DNA of 64,000 nt from Neisseria mucosa (lineage in GTDB: Bacteria; Pseudomonadota; Gammaproteobacteria; Burkholderiales; Neisseriaceae). Both the position numbers and the translations under genes were made by a program. Each line of letters starts with the position of its first letter. Position 1 is the first letter of the stretch. The stretch covers positions 1 to 64,000 of the forward strand of contig NZ_POWX01000003.1 in assembly GCF_003044445.1 (NCBI RefSeq), in the 5' to 3' direction. The notes under the pieces are model-generated. The model did no database searches. It saw only the letters and a list, made by a program, of their open reading frames with translations, and was not told the DNA's origin. Shown piece after piece: positions 26,003 through 35,300 of the stretch.

Positions 26003-26183
26003 GAGACCTTTGCAATAACATAGGTTACTAAAATTTTATGCTCAATCTCATTTTCAAAATGCAAAACTTTTCTGATTTTTCCTACTTTTTGCTCAATATT
26101 AGGAAGGTTTTAGGCAATTGAAAATTTTTTGGCGCATTTTTATGCGTCAAATTTCGTTAACAGACTATTTTTACAAAGGTCTC
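26003..26183. mobile_element. 181-bp MITE-like repeat, copy 1
   Basis: It begins GAGACCTTTGCAA and ends with a near complement of that (one change, TTACAAAGGTCTC). It is about 97% identical to the copy at 63342-63522, and too short to encode a transposase. The ends resemble IS1106/IS5-type termini, so it may be moved in trans. It follows mobA and does not disrupt a gene here. Confidence 0.8.
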
Positions 26184-26227
26184 ATCCAAACTACTGGCAT
26201 TTATTTATTGCAAAATGAAAGTCGTTA

Positions 26228-26266
26228 CACAAAAGGTCGTCTGAAAATTTCAGACGACCTTTTGTG
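26228..26266 (-). terminator. Terminator of rnr (DUS palindrome)
   Basis: CACAAAAGGTCGTCTGAAA and its complement form an almost loop-less palindrome, 26 bases from the rnr stop. Confidence 0.8.
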
Positions 26267-26292
26267 ATTGAAGGAGGTTTAGGGTTGCAATA

Positions 26293-28803
26293 TCAGCCGT
26301 TAGCCTTGCTTCTGCCTTTGCGCTTGGTTGTCGCGGTATCTGGGGTTTTTACCTTGATTTTCACGCTTTTGCTTGGTTTTTTGTCTTTGCGTTTGGCTTT
26401 TTCCGTTGCTGTTTTGGCTTTGGCGGTTTTCTTTTTGCCGTTTTCAGACGACGTTGCCGGTGCGTTGACAGGCTGGGCTTTGCTGCGGCGTTTGGCGGCG
26501 GGTTTTTCCTGTTTTACAGGTGTTTTCATCGCGTCGTCGATTTCTTTCGCCGTCAGTTTGCGCTTGGTTTTCGAGCCGGTTGAAGCGGTGGTTTTAGCGC
26601 GGCGTTTTTTGTCGCTGGTGCCGCCGCTGATCAAGGTCAGGTCGATTTTGCTGGTGTCCAAATCGGCGCGCGCCACTCGGACGCTGACTTTGTCGCCCAT
26701 GTTGAAACGGATGCCGCTGCGTTCGCCTTCTATCGCCATGATTTCGGGACGGAAGTTGAAATAGTCTTCGCCCAAATCACTGATGTGTACCAAGCCGTCG
26801 ATGTGGATGCCGTCCAGTGTAACGAAGAGGCCGAAGTTGGTCATGCCGGAGATTTTGCCTTCGAATATTTCGCCGACTTTATCGCGCATGTAATAGGTTT
26901 TCAGCCAGTTTTCCACGTCGCGGCTGGCATCGTCGGCGCGGCGTTCGCAGAACGAGGTATGCACGCCCAAAGCTTGCCAGCTTTTGTTTGGCGTGTAGGT
27001 TTGCTGGTTCAACACGGCTTTGATGGCGCGGTGGACGGTCAGGTCGGGATAGCGGCGGATGGGGGAGGTGAAGTGGGCGTATGCTTCGTAGGCAAGGCCG
27101 AAGTGTCCGTCGCAATGCGGTTCGTAAACTGCCTGCTGCATGGAGCGCAGCATCATGACTTGCAGCAATTCGGCATCGGGTCTGCCTTTGAATTGTTCGG
27201 CAAGCGCAGCATAGTCTTTCGGCGTCGGGTTGTCGCCGCCGCCCAGTTGCAAACCTAATAGGCCGAGCTGCTCGCGCAGGGTGGCGAGTTTTTCGGGTGT
27301 CGGGCCTAAATGGTTGCGGAAGAGGGCGGTGTGCTTGTTTTTCATTAGGAACTCTGCCGCGCAGACGTTCGCCGCCAACATACATTCTTCAATCAGCTTG
27401 TGTGCATCGTTGCGGACAACGGGCACGATTTTTTCTATTTTGCCGTTGTCGTCGAAAAGCATTTGGGTTTCGACGCTTTCAAACTCCACCGCGCCGCGTT
27501 CGAAACGTTTTTTCTGAAGGATTTTGAAGAGTTTGTAGAGGGTGTCGATTTGGGCTTTGTGCGGATGATCGAGGTCGTCTGAAATCCAGTCCCAGACTTG
27601 GTTGTAAGTCAAGCGCGCATGGGAACGCATAACCGCAGGGTAGAAGCCGTATTCTTTAATATTGCCCGCATAAGTGATGACCATATCACACACCATGCAC
27701 AAACGTTCGACATCCGGATTGAGCGAGCAGATGCCGTTGGACAGGTTTTCCGGCAGCATTGGAATCACACGGCGCGGGAAGTAAACGCTGGTACTGCGTT
27801 CCTGCGCGTCCGTGTCGATAGCGTCATCGGGGCGGACGTAATGGCTGACATCGGCAATCGCCACGACCAAACGGTAATTGCGTCCGATTTTCTCGGCAAA
27901 CACGGCATCGTCGAAATCGCGCGCCGTTTCGCCGTCAATCGTTACCAAAGGCAAATCGCGCAAATCAACGCGGCCTTTCAAATCGCTTTTACGAACATGA
28001 TCGGGGATTTTTTTCGCGGCTTTGGCACACGCTTCGCTGAATTGGTGCGGCAAATGGTGTTTGCGCACAGCGATTTCGATTTCCATGCCGCTGTCGGCAT
28101 AATCGCCCAATACTTCGATGATTTTCGCCACGGCAGGGCGGTTTTGTTCGGGATAAGTCTCGATTTCGCCGACGATGACCTGACCGGATTCGGGTTTGAA
28201 ATGCGCGACGCTGTCAGGTTCCAAGACGATGCTTTGATTCAGGCGTTTGTCTTCCGCTTCCAAAATCGCCACGCCTCGATCCATGTAGAAACGGCCGACC
28301 ACTTTGCTTTGCGCGCGTTCGACAATATCCAAAACCGTACCTTCGCGGCGGCCTCTGCGGTCGATGTCGGCAGGGCGGACGGTCACGATGTCGCCGTGCA
28401 TGATGCCGCGCATTTGGCGTTCATATAAAACGAAGTCGCCGTCTTTGGTGGGCGTGAGCGGTACGGCGAAGCCGAAGCCGTCTTTGTGTGCCTCAACACG
28501 ACATTTGACCAAATCCAATTTATCCGCCGCGCAAACCGCGCCGCGACGGTTGATTAAAACCTGACCGTCCCGCGCCATCGCTTTCAGACGACGTTCGAAA
28601 AATTCGTATTCTTCTTCCGTAATCGCCAATTCGCGTGCCAAGACTTCAATTTTGGACGGCACGCCTTTTTGTTCCAATAATTCAATGATCCACTCCCTGC
28701 TTGGCAGCGGATGTTCGTAACGTTGTTTCTCCCGTTCCAAAAACGGGTCTTTTTCTCGTAAATTTAAAGATTTAATATTTTTGTTCATTTTATTGGTTGA
28801 CAT
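26293..28803 (-). CDS. rnr: Ribonuclease R
   Basis: The 836-residue 3'-5' exoribonuclease degrades structured RNA. Domains in order: N-terminal helix-turn-helix (about residues 30-95), cold-shock domains (about 100-250), RNB catalytic domain with DGETARDFDDAVFAEK near residue 300, an S1 domain (GKISGMTNFGLFVTLDG, about 655-740), and a long Lys/Arg-rich tail as in other RNase R proteins. The start may be M1 or M6; neither has a strong ribosome site. Several DUS are embedded in-frame (for example RRLK and ISDDL). Confidence 0.93.
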   Translation of the reverse strand: MSTNKMNKNIKSLNLREKDPFLEREKQRYEHPLPSREWIIELLEQKGVPSKIEVLARELAITEEEYEFFERRLKAMARDGQVLINRRGAVCAADKLDLVKCRVEAHKDGFGFAVPLTPTKDGDFVLYERQMRGIMHGDIVTVRPADIDRRGRREGTVLDIVERAQSKVVGRFYMDRGVAILEAEDKRLNQSIVLEPDSVAHFKPESGQVIVGEIETYPEQNRPAVAKIIEVLGDYADSGMEIEIAVRKHHLPHQFSEACAKAAKKIPDHVRKSDLKGRVDLRDLPLVTIDGETARDFDDAVFAEKIGRNYRLVVAIADVSHYVRPDDAIDTDAQERSTSVYFPRRVIPMLPENLSNGICSLNPDVERLCMVCDMVITYAGNIKEYGFYPAVMRSHARLTYNQVWDWISDDLDHPHKAQIDTLYKLFKILQKKRFERGAVEFESVETQMLFDDNGKIEKIVPVVRNDAHKLIEECMLAANVCAAEFLMKNKHTALFRNHLGPTPEKLATLREQLGLLGLQLGGGDNPTPKDYAALAEQFKGRPDAELLQVMMLRSMQQAVYEPHCDGHFGLAYEAYAHFTSPIRRYPDLTVHRAIKAVLNQQTYTPNKSWQALGVHTSFCERRADDASRDVENWLKTYYMRDKVGEIFEGKISGMTNFGLFVTLDGIHIDGLVHISDLGEDYFNFRPEIMAIEGERSGIRFNMGDKVSVRVARADLDTSKIDLTLISGGTSDKKRRAKTTASTGSKTKRKLTAKEIDDAMKTPVKQEKPAAKRRSKAQPVNAPATSSENGKKKTAKAKTATEKAKRKDKKPSKSVKIKVKTPDTATTKRKGRSKANG

Positions 28804-28881
28804 TCTTTTTCTAAAATATATAATGACCGCTTATTTGCGAAATAGTCAATCACTGTAACGCAAAACAGGAAATAAAGCAAA

Positions 28882-28968
28882 GCCCAGGTGGCGGAATTGG
28901 TAGACGCGCTAGCTTCAGGTGCTAGTGTCCTCACGGGCGTGGAAGTTCGAGTCTTCTCCTGGGCACCA
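28882..28968 (+). tRNA. tRNA-Leu (CAG), copy 1
   Basis: 87 bases including encoded CCA. Acceptor GCCCAGG/CCTGGGC, anticodon loop TTCAGGT with CAG, and the long variable arm of class II tRNAs. The variable-arm stem has G28927 paired with C28938. Confidence 0.95.
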
Positions 28969-29009
28969 AAGCTTTTGGTCGTGCCGCTTTGCTTATCTCC
29001 ATCCTAATT

Positions 29010-29096
29010 GCCCAGGTGGCGGAATTGGTAGACGCGCTAGCTTCAGGTGCTAGTATCCTCACGGGTGTGGAAGTTCGAGTCTTCTCCTGGGCACCA
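29010..29096 (+). tRNA. tRNA-Leu (CAG), copy 2
   Basis: Identical to copy 1 except for two positions in the variable arm: A29055 and T29066, which pair with each other and replace the G-C pair of copy 1. Encoded CCA is present. Confidence 0.95.
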
Positions 29097-29103
29097 AATC
29101 AAT

Positions 29104-29127
29104 TATCCGGCTTATCCGGATTTTTTA
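29104..29127 (+). terminator. Terminator after the tRNA-Leu pair
   Basis: ATCCGG/CCGGAT stem with five-base loop and six T. Confidence 0.8.
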
Positions 29128-29190
29128 TTGAATAGATTTATTTGTCTGATTAAGATACAATATCAGGCAACAAAATATGTTTAATTCCAC

Positions 29191-29281
29191 AGAGAGGTGG
29201 ATGAGTGGTTTAAGTCGCACGCCTGGAAAGCGTGTATACGTGAATAGCGTATCGAGGGTTCGAATCCCTTCCTCTCTGCCA
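29191..29281 (+). tRNA. tRNA-Ser (GGA)
   Basis: 91 bases with encoded CCA. Acceptor AGAGAGG/CCTCTCT, anticodon loop CTGGAAA with GGA, long variable arm, and T-loop GGTTCGAATCC. Confidence 0.95.
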
Positions 29282-29287
29282 AATTCT

Positions 29288-29316
29288 AAAGGCACTGCTT
29301 AAAGCAGTGCCTTTTA
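29288..29316 (+). terminator. Terminator after tRNA-Ser
   Basis: Perfect 11-base stem AAAGGCACTGC/GCAGTGCCTTT with five-base loop and T-rich tail. Confidence 0.85.
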
Positions 29317-29366
29317 TTTGACTATTAAAAATTGGGGGCTGAAGCAGATTGGCCTTAAATATCATA

Positions 29367-29513
29367 CTAATGTCTCAGGGTTTTCAATAACCTTTTCGGT
29401 ACGTCAAAGTTAAAATAAACTTCACATTTCTTCAAAGCTACACAAAAAGATTTTCCAGTTATTTCTGTTGTATTTACGTAAACCTTCTTATCCTCAAATT
29501 TTGCAAAAAAAGA
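29367..29513 (-). pseudogene. Possible C-terminal fragment of an unidentified gene
   Basis: An open frame of 48 residues (with runs EDKKVYVNTTEITGKSF and KKCEVYFNFDVPKRLLK) ends with TAG at 29367 but begins at a stop codon with no ATG, GTG or ribosome site. It reads like real protein but is AT-rich and truncated. I do not recognise the family. The rest of 29317-29740 shows no gene, only a degenerate inverted DUS near 29516-29552. Confidence 0.3.
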
Positions 29514-29740
29514 TTAGGTCACCTGAAAACAAAAACTTTGTTTCAGATGACATTGATAGGTAGGTCAGGCATGTTTTGCCTTGTTTGCGAGCATGGTAAA
29601 CAGGATGCCCTGCGGTTGAATGACTGATTCACTGGAGTGGATAAGAAAGCCCCTCTCTACTAAGGGATTAAGACTGGATAACGTGTGCTTCATCCCAGGC
29701 CTTAGCATTAAAAACAAAGCCCCGCCAGTTGCGGATTTAA

Positions 29741-29774
29741 AAAGGTCGTCTGAAACCGATTTCAGACGACCTTT
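29741..29774 (-). terminator. DUS hairpin terminator after the acyl-CoA dehydrogenase
   Basis: Arms AAAGGTCGTCTGAAA / TTTCAGACGACCTTT with a four-base loop, 14 bases beyond the stop. Confidence 0.8.
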
Positions 29775-29787
29775 CTGATTTAAACCA

Positions 29788-31218
29788 TCAACCGCAATAT
29801 CGGCAATCCAATATATCCTTGCGGATGTCGTTCAGCAGGAAGGCTGCCGTATCTTCGTTTTCCGCCTGTACGAAGACGAAGAGTCGGGCGATGATTTTAC
29901 CGATGAAGACTTTTTGCAGGGCGCAGGCGTCGGTCAGTGTGTGTTCCTGCAGGAAGCTGAGGATGTCTTCGGGCAAAGTGTAATCGCGGGCAACGGCGGC
30001 AAAGCGGGCATCGGTTTGCAGGCGGTCGAGCAGGGTTTGGTTTTTGTCCAACTTAATGCCTGCTTCTTTTTCTTCGGCGGTGGCACGGACAAACTGGTCG
30101 TAAATTTCGGCATAAAGCATATCGTTCGGACCTTCGAAGATGGTGAAGGGACGAATGTCGATAGCGATATTGCTGGCGGTGTGTCCGCGTTCAAAACCCT
30201 TCGCGCCCAAGAGTTTTTGCAACATTTGAGCGGCGGCGTAAGTGTATTCCGTGGCGAGGGTTTTGATGATGTTTGCCTCCATCAATTGATGGGCGACGGG
30301 AGCGACGGGCGAAACGGAATGGCAGACGTAGCGATAAAGGATTTCGGAAACCTGATGGCGGCGTTGGATTTCGCGGCGTTCGTAATCGACGAATTTGATG
30401 TCGTTGCGGACGTATTGGTTCAAGTTTTCAAGGATGTATTCCATGATGCCGTGCGTCATGCCGATCAGTTGAAGGCGGCTGCGGATAAAGATGTTTTGAA
30501 ACGCGCGCAAACCGGCGGCGTCGCTCTGAGAGAGTTTCATGACGGCGGCGGCGGGCATTTCGGCATCAATGCGGTTGACGGCATAACGGACGGCGCGCAG
30601 ACCTTCGGATGTGAGAGCTTCGTAGCGGATGTATTCTTTGGGAACGAGCAGCAGGTTGATGACTTTGGAGAGTTTACCGTTTTTACGCTCTTTGGCGGCA
30701 ACGAGGAGGAAGTCGCTTTGCGAGTTGCCCTGCCAGTATTTCGTGGCATTGACGTAAATGGTTTGATCGTCGGTATATTCGTAGTAGGACTGCATTTCGC
30801 GGGCAATCGCCGCGCCGGAGGTTTCGGGTTCGGTAATGCCCAAACCGCCGCCCTCGCCTTTGAAAATCATCTCCAAACCTTGCGCGATTTGCGCTTCGTC
30901 GCCGAATTCTTGCAGAGGCTGCAACACCAGCGCGCCTTCGATGCCGGTACGCAGGGTAACGGGGACGCCGTAATGCCCCGCAATCCGCAGGACTTCTTGG
31001 ATTTCAAACTGGCTGCCCTTGCGGCCGCCGTGTTTTTTGTCGAGGAAGGGCAACAGCAAACCCGCCTGCTTCAAGGCAAGCCATTTGTCTTCAGGCAGGT
31101 ACTGCATGAGGTTGAGGTCGTCTGAAAAAATGTGGCGGAATGCAGATTCGATGTGCTTTAAAAAAGCAGCCGTGTCCATAGTTGACGGCTGCGCGCTTGA
31201 TTCGGTGTGTGTCATCAT
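29788..31218 (-). CDS. Acyl-CoA dehydrogenase family protein
   Basis: The 476-residue flavoprotein-like product has the family layout: N-terminal helical domain, beta domain with LGITEPETSGAAIAREM (about residues 124-140), and C-terminal helical domain with LLGAKGFERGHTASNIAIDIRPFTIFEGPNDMLY, the FAD-binding/dimer region. It is longer than typical 380-residue members because of extra C-terminal sequence (about residues 380-476). The substrate is not evident. The first two residues are both Met. An early DUS encodes IFSDDL near residue 30. The gene stands alone. Confidence 0.8.
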   Translation of the reverse strand: MMTHTESSAQPSTMDTAAFLKHIESAFRHIFSDDLNLMQYLPEDKWLALKQAGLLLPFLDKKHGGRKGSQFEIQEVLRIAGHYGVPVTLRTGIEGALVLQPLQEFGDEAQIAQGLEMIFKGEGGGLGITEPETSGAAIAREMQSYYEYTDDQTIYVNATKYWQGNSQSDFLLVAAKERKNGKLSKVINLLLVPKEYIRYEALTSEGLRAVRYAVNRIDAEMPAAAVMKLSQSDAAGLRAFQNIFIRSRLQLIGMTHGIMEYILENLNQYVRNDIKFVDYERREIQRRHQVSEILYRYVCHSVSPVAPVAHQLMEANIIKTLATEYTYAAAQMLQKLLGAKGFERGHTASNIAIDIRPFTIFEGPNDMLYAEIYDQFVRATAEEKEAGIKLDKNQTLLDRLQTDARFAAVARDYTLPEDILSFLQEHTLTDACALQKVFIGKIIARLFVFVQAENEDTAAFLLNDIRKDILDCRYCG

Positions 31219-31406
31219 GATTCTCGGTTAATCGGGCGGTTATTAGAGTTTAGAGCTAAATTTCTAAGATTTATACCACAAACCCGTTTGAGCGACAATT
31301 ATTATCAAGTATGACCGGATTTTCAGCTTGCAAACATATGATTACGCCGCCCCCGATAAACCGATACGGTGCTACCATAACGCAAAACACTACCGGAACA
31401 CTTACC

Positions 31407-32099
31407 ATGTATTCACAACACAGCGAACGCCATTTCAGCAACCGCAACAACTGGCTGCGCGCGAGCGTATTGGGCGCGAACGACGGCCTGATTTCCACCG
31501 CCTCGCTGCTGACGGGCGTCGCGGCCGCCGCACCCGATTTTCAAACCCTGCTGCTGACGGGCGTTTCCGCCCTGATCGGCGGCGCGGTTTCGATGGCGGC
31601 GGGAGAATACGTTTCCGTATCCAGCCAGTCGGACACGGAAAAAGCCGATTTACACAAAGAACGCTACGAATTGGAAGCCAATCCCGATGCCGAACTGGCA
31701 GAACTGACCGAAATTTACCGCCGCCGCGGTTTATCCGACGCGCTTGCCGCCGAAGTCGCACAAGCCCTGATGCAACACGACGCGCTCTCCGCCCATGCAC
31801 GCGACGAAATCGGCATCACCGAAACCTCCGCCGCCAAGCCCATGCAGGCCGCGCTTGCCTCCGCCGGTTCGTTCTGCGCCGGCGCCATACTGCCGCTGCT
31901 GGTCGCACTGACCGCCCCCACCGCCCTTATCCCTACGCTGACGGCAACCACTTTATGCGGACTCGCCGCGCTGGGCTACGCCTCCGCCAAACTCGGCGGC
32001 GCACCCGTCGCCCCTGCTGTCTTGCGCGTGTGCCTGTGGGGCGTGGCGGCATTGGCGGTAACCGGTCTTATCGGCAAACTGGCGGGCGTAGCAGTTTGA
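31407..32099 (+). CDS. VIT1/CCC1-family iron/manganese transporter
   Basis: The 230-residue membrane protein starts MYSQHSERHFSNRNNWLRA. It has the VIT signature GANDGLISTASLLTGVAAA in the first helix, SMAAGEYVSVSSQSDTEKAD after the second, a cytosolic helical segment with acidic residues, and three C-terminal helices. The family exports Fe2+ or Mn2+ from the cytosol. The ATG at 31407 fits the family start; an in-frame ATG at 31311 would add an unlikely leader. Confidence 0.88.
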   Translation: MYSQHSERHFSNRNNWLRASVLGANDGLISTASLLTGVAAAAPDFQTLLLTGVSALIGGAVSMAAGEYVSVSSQSDTEKADLHKERYELEANPDAELAELTEIYRRRGLSDALAAEVAQALMQHDALSAHARDEIGITETSAAKPMQAALASAGSFCAGAILPLLVALTAPTALIPTLTATTLCGLAALGYASAKLGGAPVAPAVLRVCLWGVAALAVTGLIGKLAGVAV

Positions 32100-32103
32100 A
32101 CGG

Positions 32104-32156
32104 AGGTCGTCTGAAAACTCACCCTCAATGAAGAGGAAAGTATTTTCAGACGACCT
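32104..32156 (+). terminator. DUS hairpin after the VIT gene
   Basis: AGGTCGTCTGAAAA (32104-32117) and its complement (32143-32156) begin five bases after the stop. A second inverted DUS pair lies at 32251-32285 before the end of the convergent fusion gene. Confidence 0.7.
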
Positions 32157-32342
32157 TTTGTCATATCCGTTTGTCTTTACACAACATCCCTTACCAGTCA
32201 AAACCGATGTAATCGGGCATATCAAACTTTATCTGCCATCCCAAAAAAAATTCAGACGACCCCTTCATCTCAAAAGGTCGTCTGAAAAAAGCAGAACAGT
32301 TTGTTTGAACTTGTCTTGTTTAAAACCAAGTTCAGCTCAAGC

Positions 32343-35300
32343 TCACGCTTCGCCTTCTGCCTGATCGGCTGCCTCCGTTGCCCTGGGCTCGGCGGCTTTG
32401 TAGAGGTAAACCGTTGCCAGCGGCGGTACTTTGACGGCGAGCGAGTTGGGTCTGCCGTGCGACCAGATTTCTTCGGTCTGCAGGGTTTGTCCGGCGGATA
32501 CGCCGCTGCCGTTGTAGTCGGGGTCGTCTGAATTGAGGATTTCGCGGTATTCGCCGGCTTCGTTCACGCCGAAGCGGTAGCTGTCGTGGACGACGGGCGT
32601 GAAGTTGCTGATGACGATGACGCGGTTGCCTTCGCGGTCGCGGCGTTCGAAGACGAAGACGGAATTGTTGCCGTCGTCGGCAACCAGCCATTCGAAGCCT
32701 TCCGGCCATTGATCGAGCTGGTAAAGCGGCGCGGTGTCTTTATAGACGCGGTTCAAATCGCGCACGAAGTTTTGTACGCCTTTGTGCCAGCCGCCTTCTT
32801 GGTCGAGCAGGAACCAATCCAGCCCTTCGTTGTAGTTCCACTCTCTGCCTTGCGCGAACTCGTTGCCCATAAACAGGAGTTTTTTGCCGGGGAATCCGTA
32901 CATGAAGCCGTAGTAGGCGCGCAGGTTGGCGAATTGCTGCCAGCAGTCGCCCGGCATCCTTCCGAGCAGCGAGCGTTTGCCGTGTACGACTTCGTCGTGT
33001 GAGAGCGGCAGGACGAAGTTTTCGCTGTATTGGTACATCATGCCGAAGGTCATTTTGTTGTGGTGGTATTTGCGGTTGATGGGGTCTTCCATCATGTAGC
33101 GCAAGGTGTCGTTCATCCAGCCCATGTTCCATTTGTAACTGAAGTTCAAGCCTTCTTGGCGGGTTACGTTGGCGAACGAGGTCGATTCTTCGGCGATTTC
33201 GGTGGCAGAGGGGACAACCTCTTTCAGCATGGTGTTGGTATCGCGCAGGAAGGCGATGGCTTCGAGGTTTTCATGGCCGCCGTATTGGTTGGGTATCCAT
33301 TCACCGTCTTTGCGCGAGTAGTTGCGGTAAATCATGGAGGCGACGGCGTCCACGCGGATACCGTCGAAACCGAAACGCTCTATCCAATACAGGGCATTGC
33401 CTTGCAGGAAGTTTTTGACTTCGTTCCTGCCGAAGTTGTAAATCAGGGTGTTCCAGTCTTGGTGGTAGCCTTCGCGCGGGTCGGCGTGTTCGTACAGCGC
33501 GGTGCCGTCAAACTTGGCAAGCCCGTGGTCGTCGGTCGGGAAGTGTCCGACTACCCAGTCGAGAATGACGCCGATGCCTTCGTCGTGGGCGGCTTTAATC
33601 AGGGCGCGCAATTCGTCGGGCGAACCGAAACGGCTGGTCGGCGCATACAATCCGGTCGCCTGATAGCCCCACGAGCCGTCAAACGGATATTCGGACACGG
33701 GCAGGAATTCTATATGGGTGAATCCCATGTCTTTGACGTATGCGACCAATTCTTTGGCGAGCTGTTCGTAAGTCAGCCAGAAGTTGTTTTCGGGATTGCG
33801 TTTCCACGAACCTAAATGCACTTCATAAATACTGATGGGCGCGTCAATGGCGTTGGCGCGGGCGCGGAAGTCGGGTGTTTCGACTTTTTCCGGCAAACCG
33901 CGCACGACAGACGCCGTATTCGGACGCAACTCTGCGCCGAAGGCATACGGGTCGGTTTTTTGCCGCACATCGCCGTTGGCATCGCGGATTTCAAATTTGT
34001 AGAGGGCGTTGAGTTTGACGGCGGGGATGAAGATGTCCCAAATGCCGTTGTCGCGGTGGAAACGCATGACGTGGCGGCGGCCGTCCCAGTGGTTGAATTC
34101 GCCGATGACGGACACGCGCTGCGCGTTCGGTGCCCATACGGCAAAGCTCACGCCTTTCACGCCGTCCACTTCGGCAAAATGCGCGCCCAAAGTTTCATAA
34201 GGGCGCAGGTGTTTGCCTTCCGCCAGCAACCAAGAATCCATGTCCTTCAAGGCGGAGCCGAAGCGGTAAGGGTCTTCTTCGCGCACAGGCTCGGCATCTT
34301 CGGCATAACGGACGTTCAACGCATAATCGGGCGCACCTTCGGGCAACACGGCAACAAAGAATCCGCGTTCATCGACTTTTTCAGACGACGTAATCACCTC
34401 GCCGCTTTCACGGTTGACAATATCCACGCCCCAAGCGTTCGGAATCAGAGTCCGCACGACCTCGTCGCCTTCGACAAGGCGGTGTCGTCCCAAATAGGCG
34501 AACAAATCGCTGTGGGTGGCAAGAAACAGGCTTTCGACCGTGTCGCGTTCGACTTGGTCAAGCTCGTGATAAGGCTTCATCCGGCTGTTTTTCTTCATGC
34601 GTACCTCTCCAATCATGGCAAGTTGGCCGCCTATCAGGCGGTTGTGGGGAAAATCTTCAAGCGCGACAGGCATTTTGCGCGCCCAGTTGGGATAACCCTC
34701 GGAAACGCCCGGCACATTCAGGTTGTCGCTCATGCCCAGCAGGTTTTCCAGTTGCACCGCATACAGTTTGCTGCGGCTCATGGCGGCATACCGGTGCAAG
34801 GCGGTTAACAGCGTTTCGTCAATTTCAGACGACATCTCGGCGTCGGCAGGCAGGCAGCCGGCGTGTTTCAACTTATCAAACAAATCCGCCTTATCGTGTT
34901 CGCGCGCTTCCAAGGTCGTCTGAAAAGTTTCCGCATCGGGAATCGTACCCAAGCGGAACATCAAATCCAAATCCTTGCCCGTCCAATAGCCTGCCAAGGG
35001 CGCGACATCGTGCGTACTGACCACCGTAATCGCCTGTTCGGGATATTCTTCGGGCCATTCAAAGCCGTGCCAGCCTTTGCTGAAATACACGACCTTATAA
35101 GAAAACACCTGATAGCGGTTCAGCAAATACCGCGCTTGGTCGGGTACCGTTCCCAAATCCTCGCCGATGACCACGCATTGGTTCCGCCGGCTTTCCAAAG
35201 CCAGGATGGCAAACATCACATCCGCGTCGTAATGCACATACGCGCCAAAGTCCGCCGTCTTGCCCGCAACCCACCACAGACGGCACAAAGCCATCACATG

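Noticed and set aside
29914..31125. 403-codon plus-strand frame opposite the acyl-CoA dehydrogenase
   Set aside because: Complement shadow of a well-supported gene.
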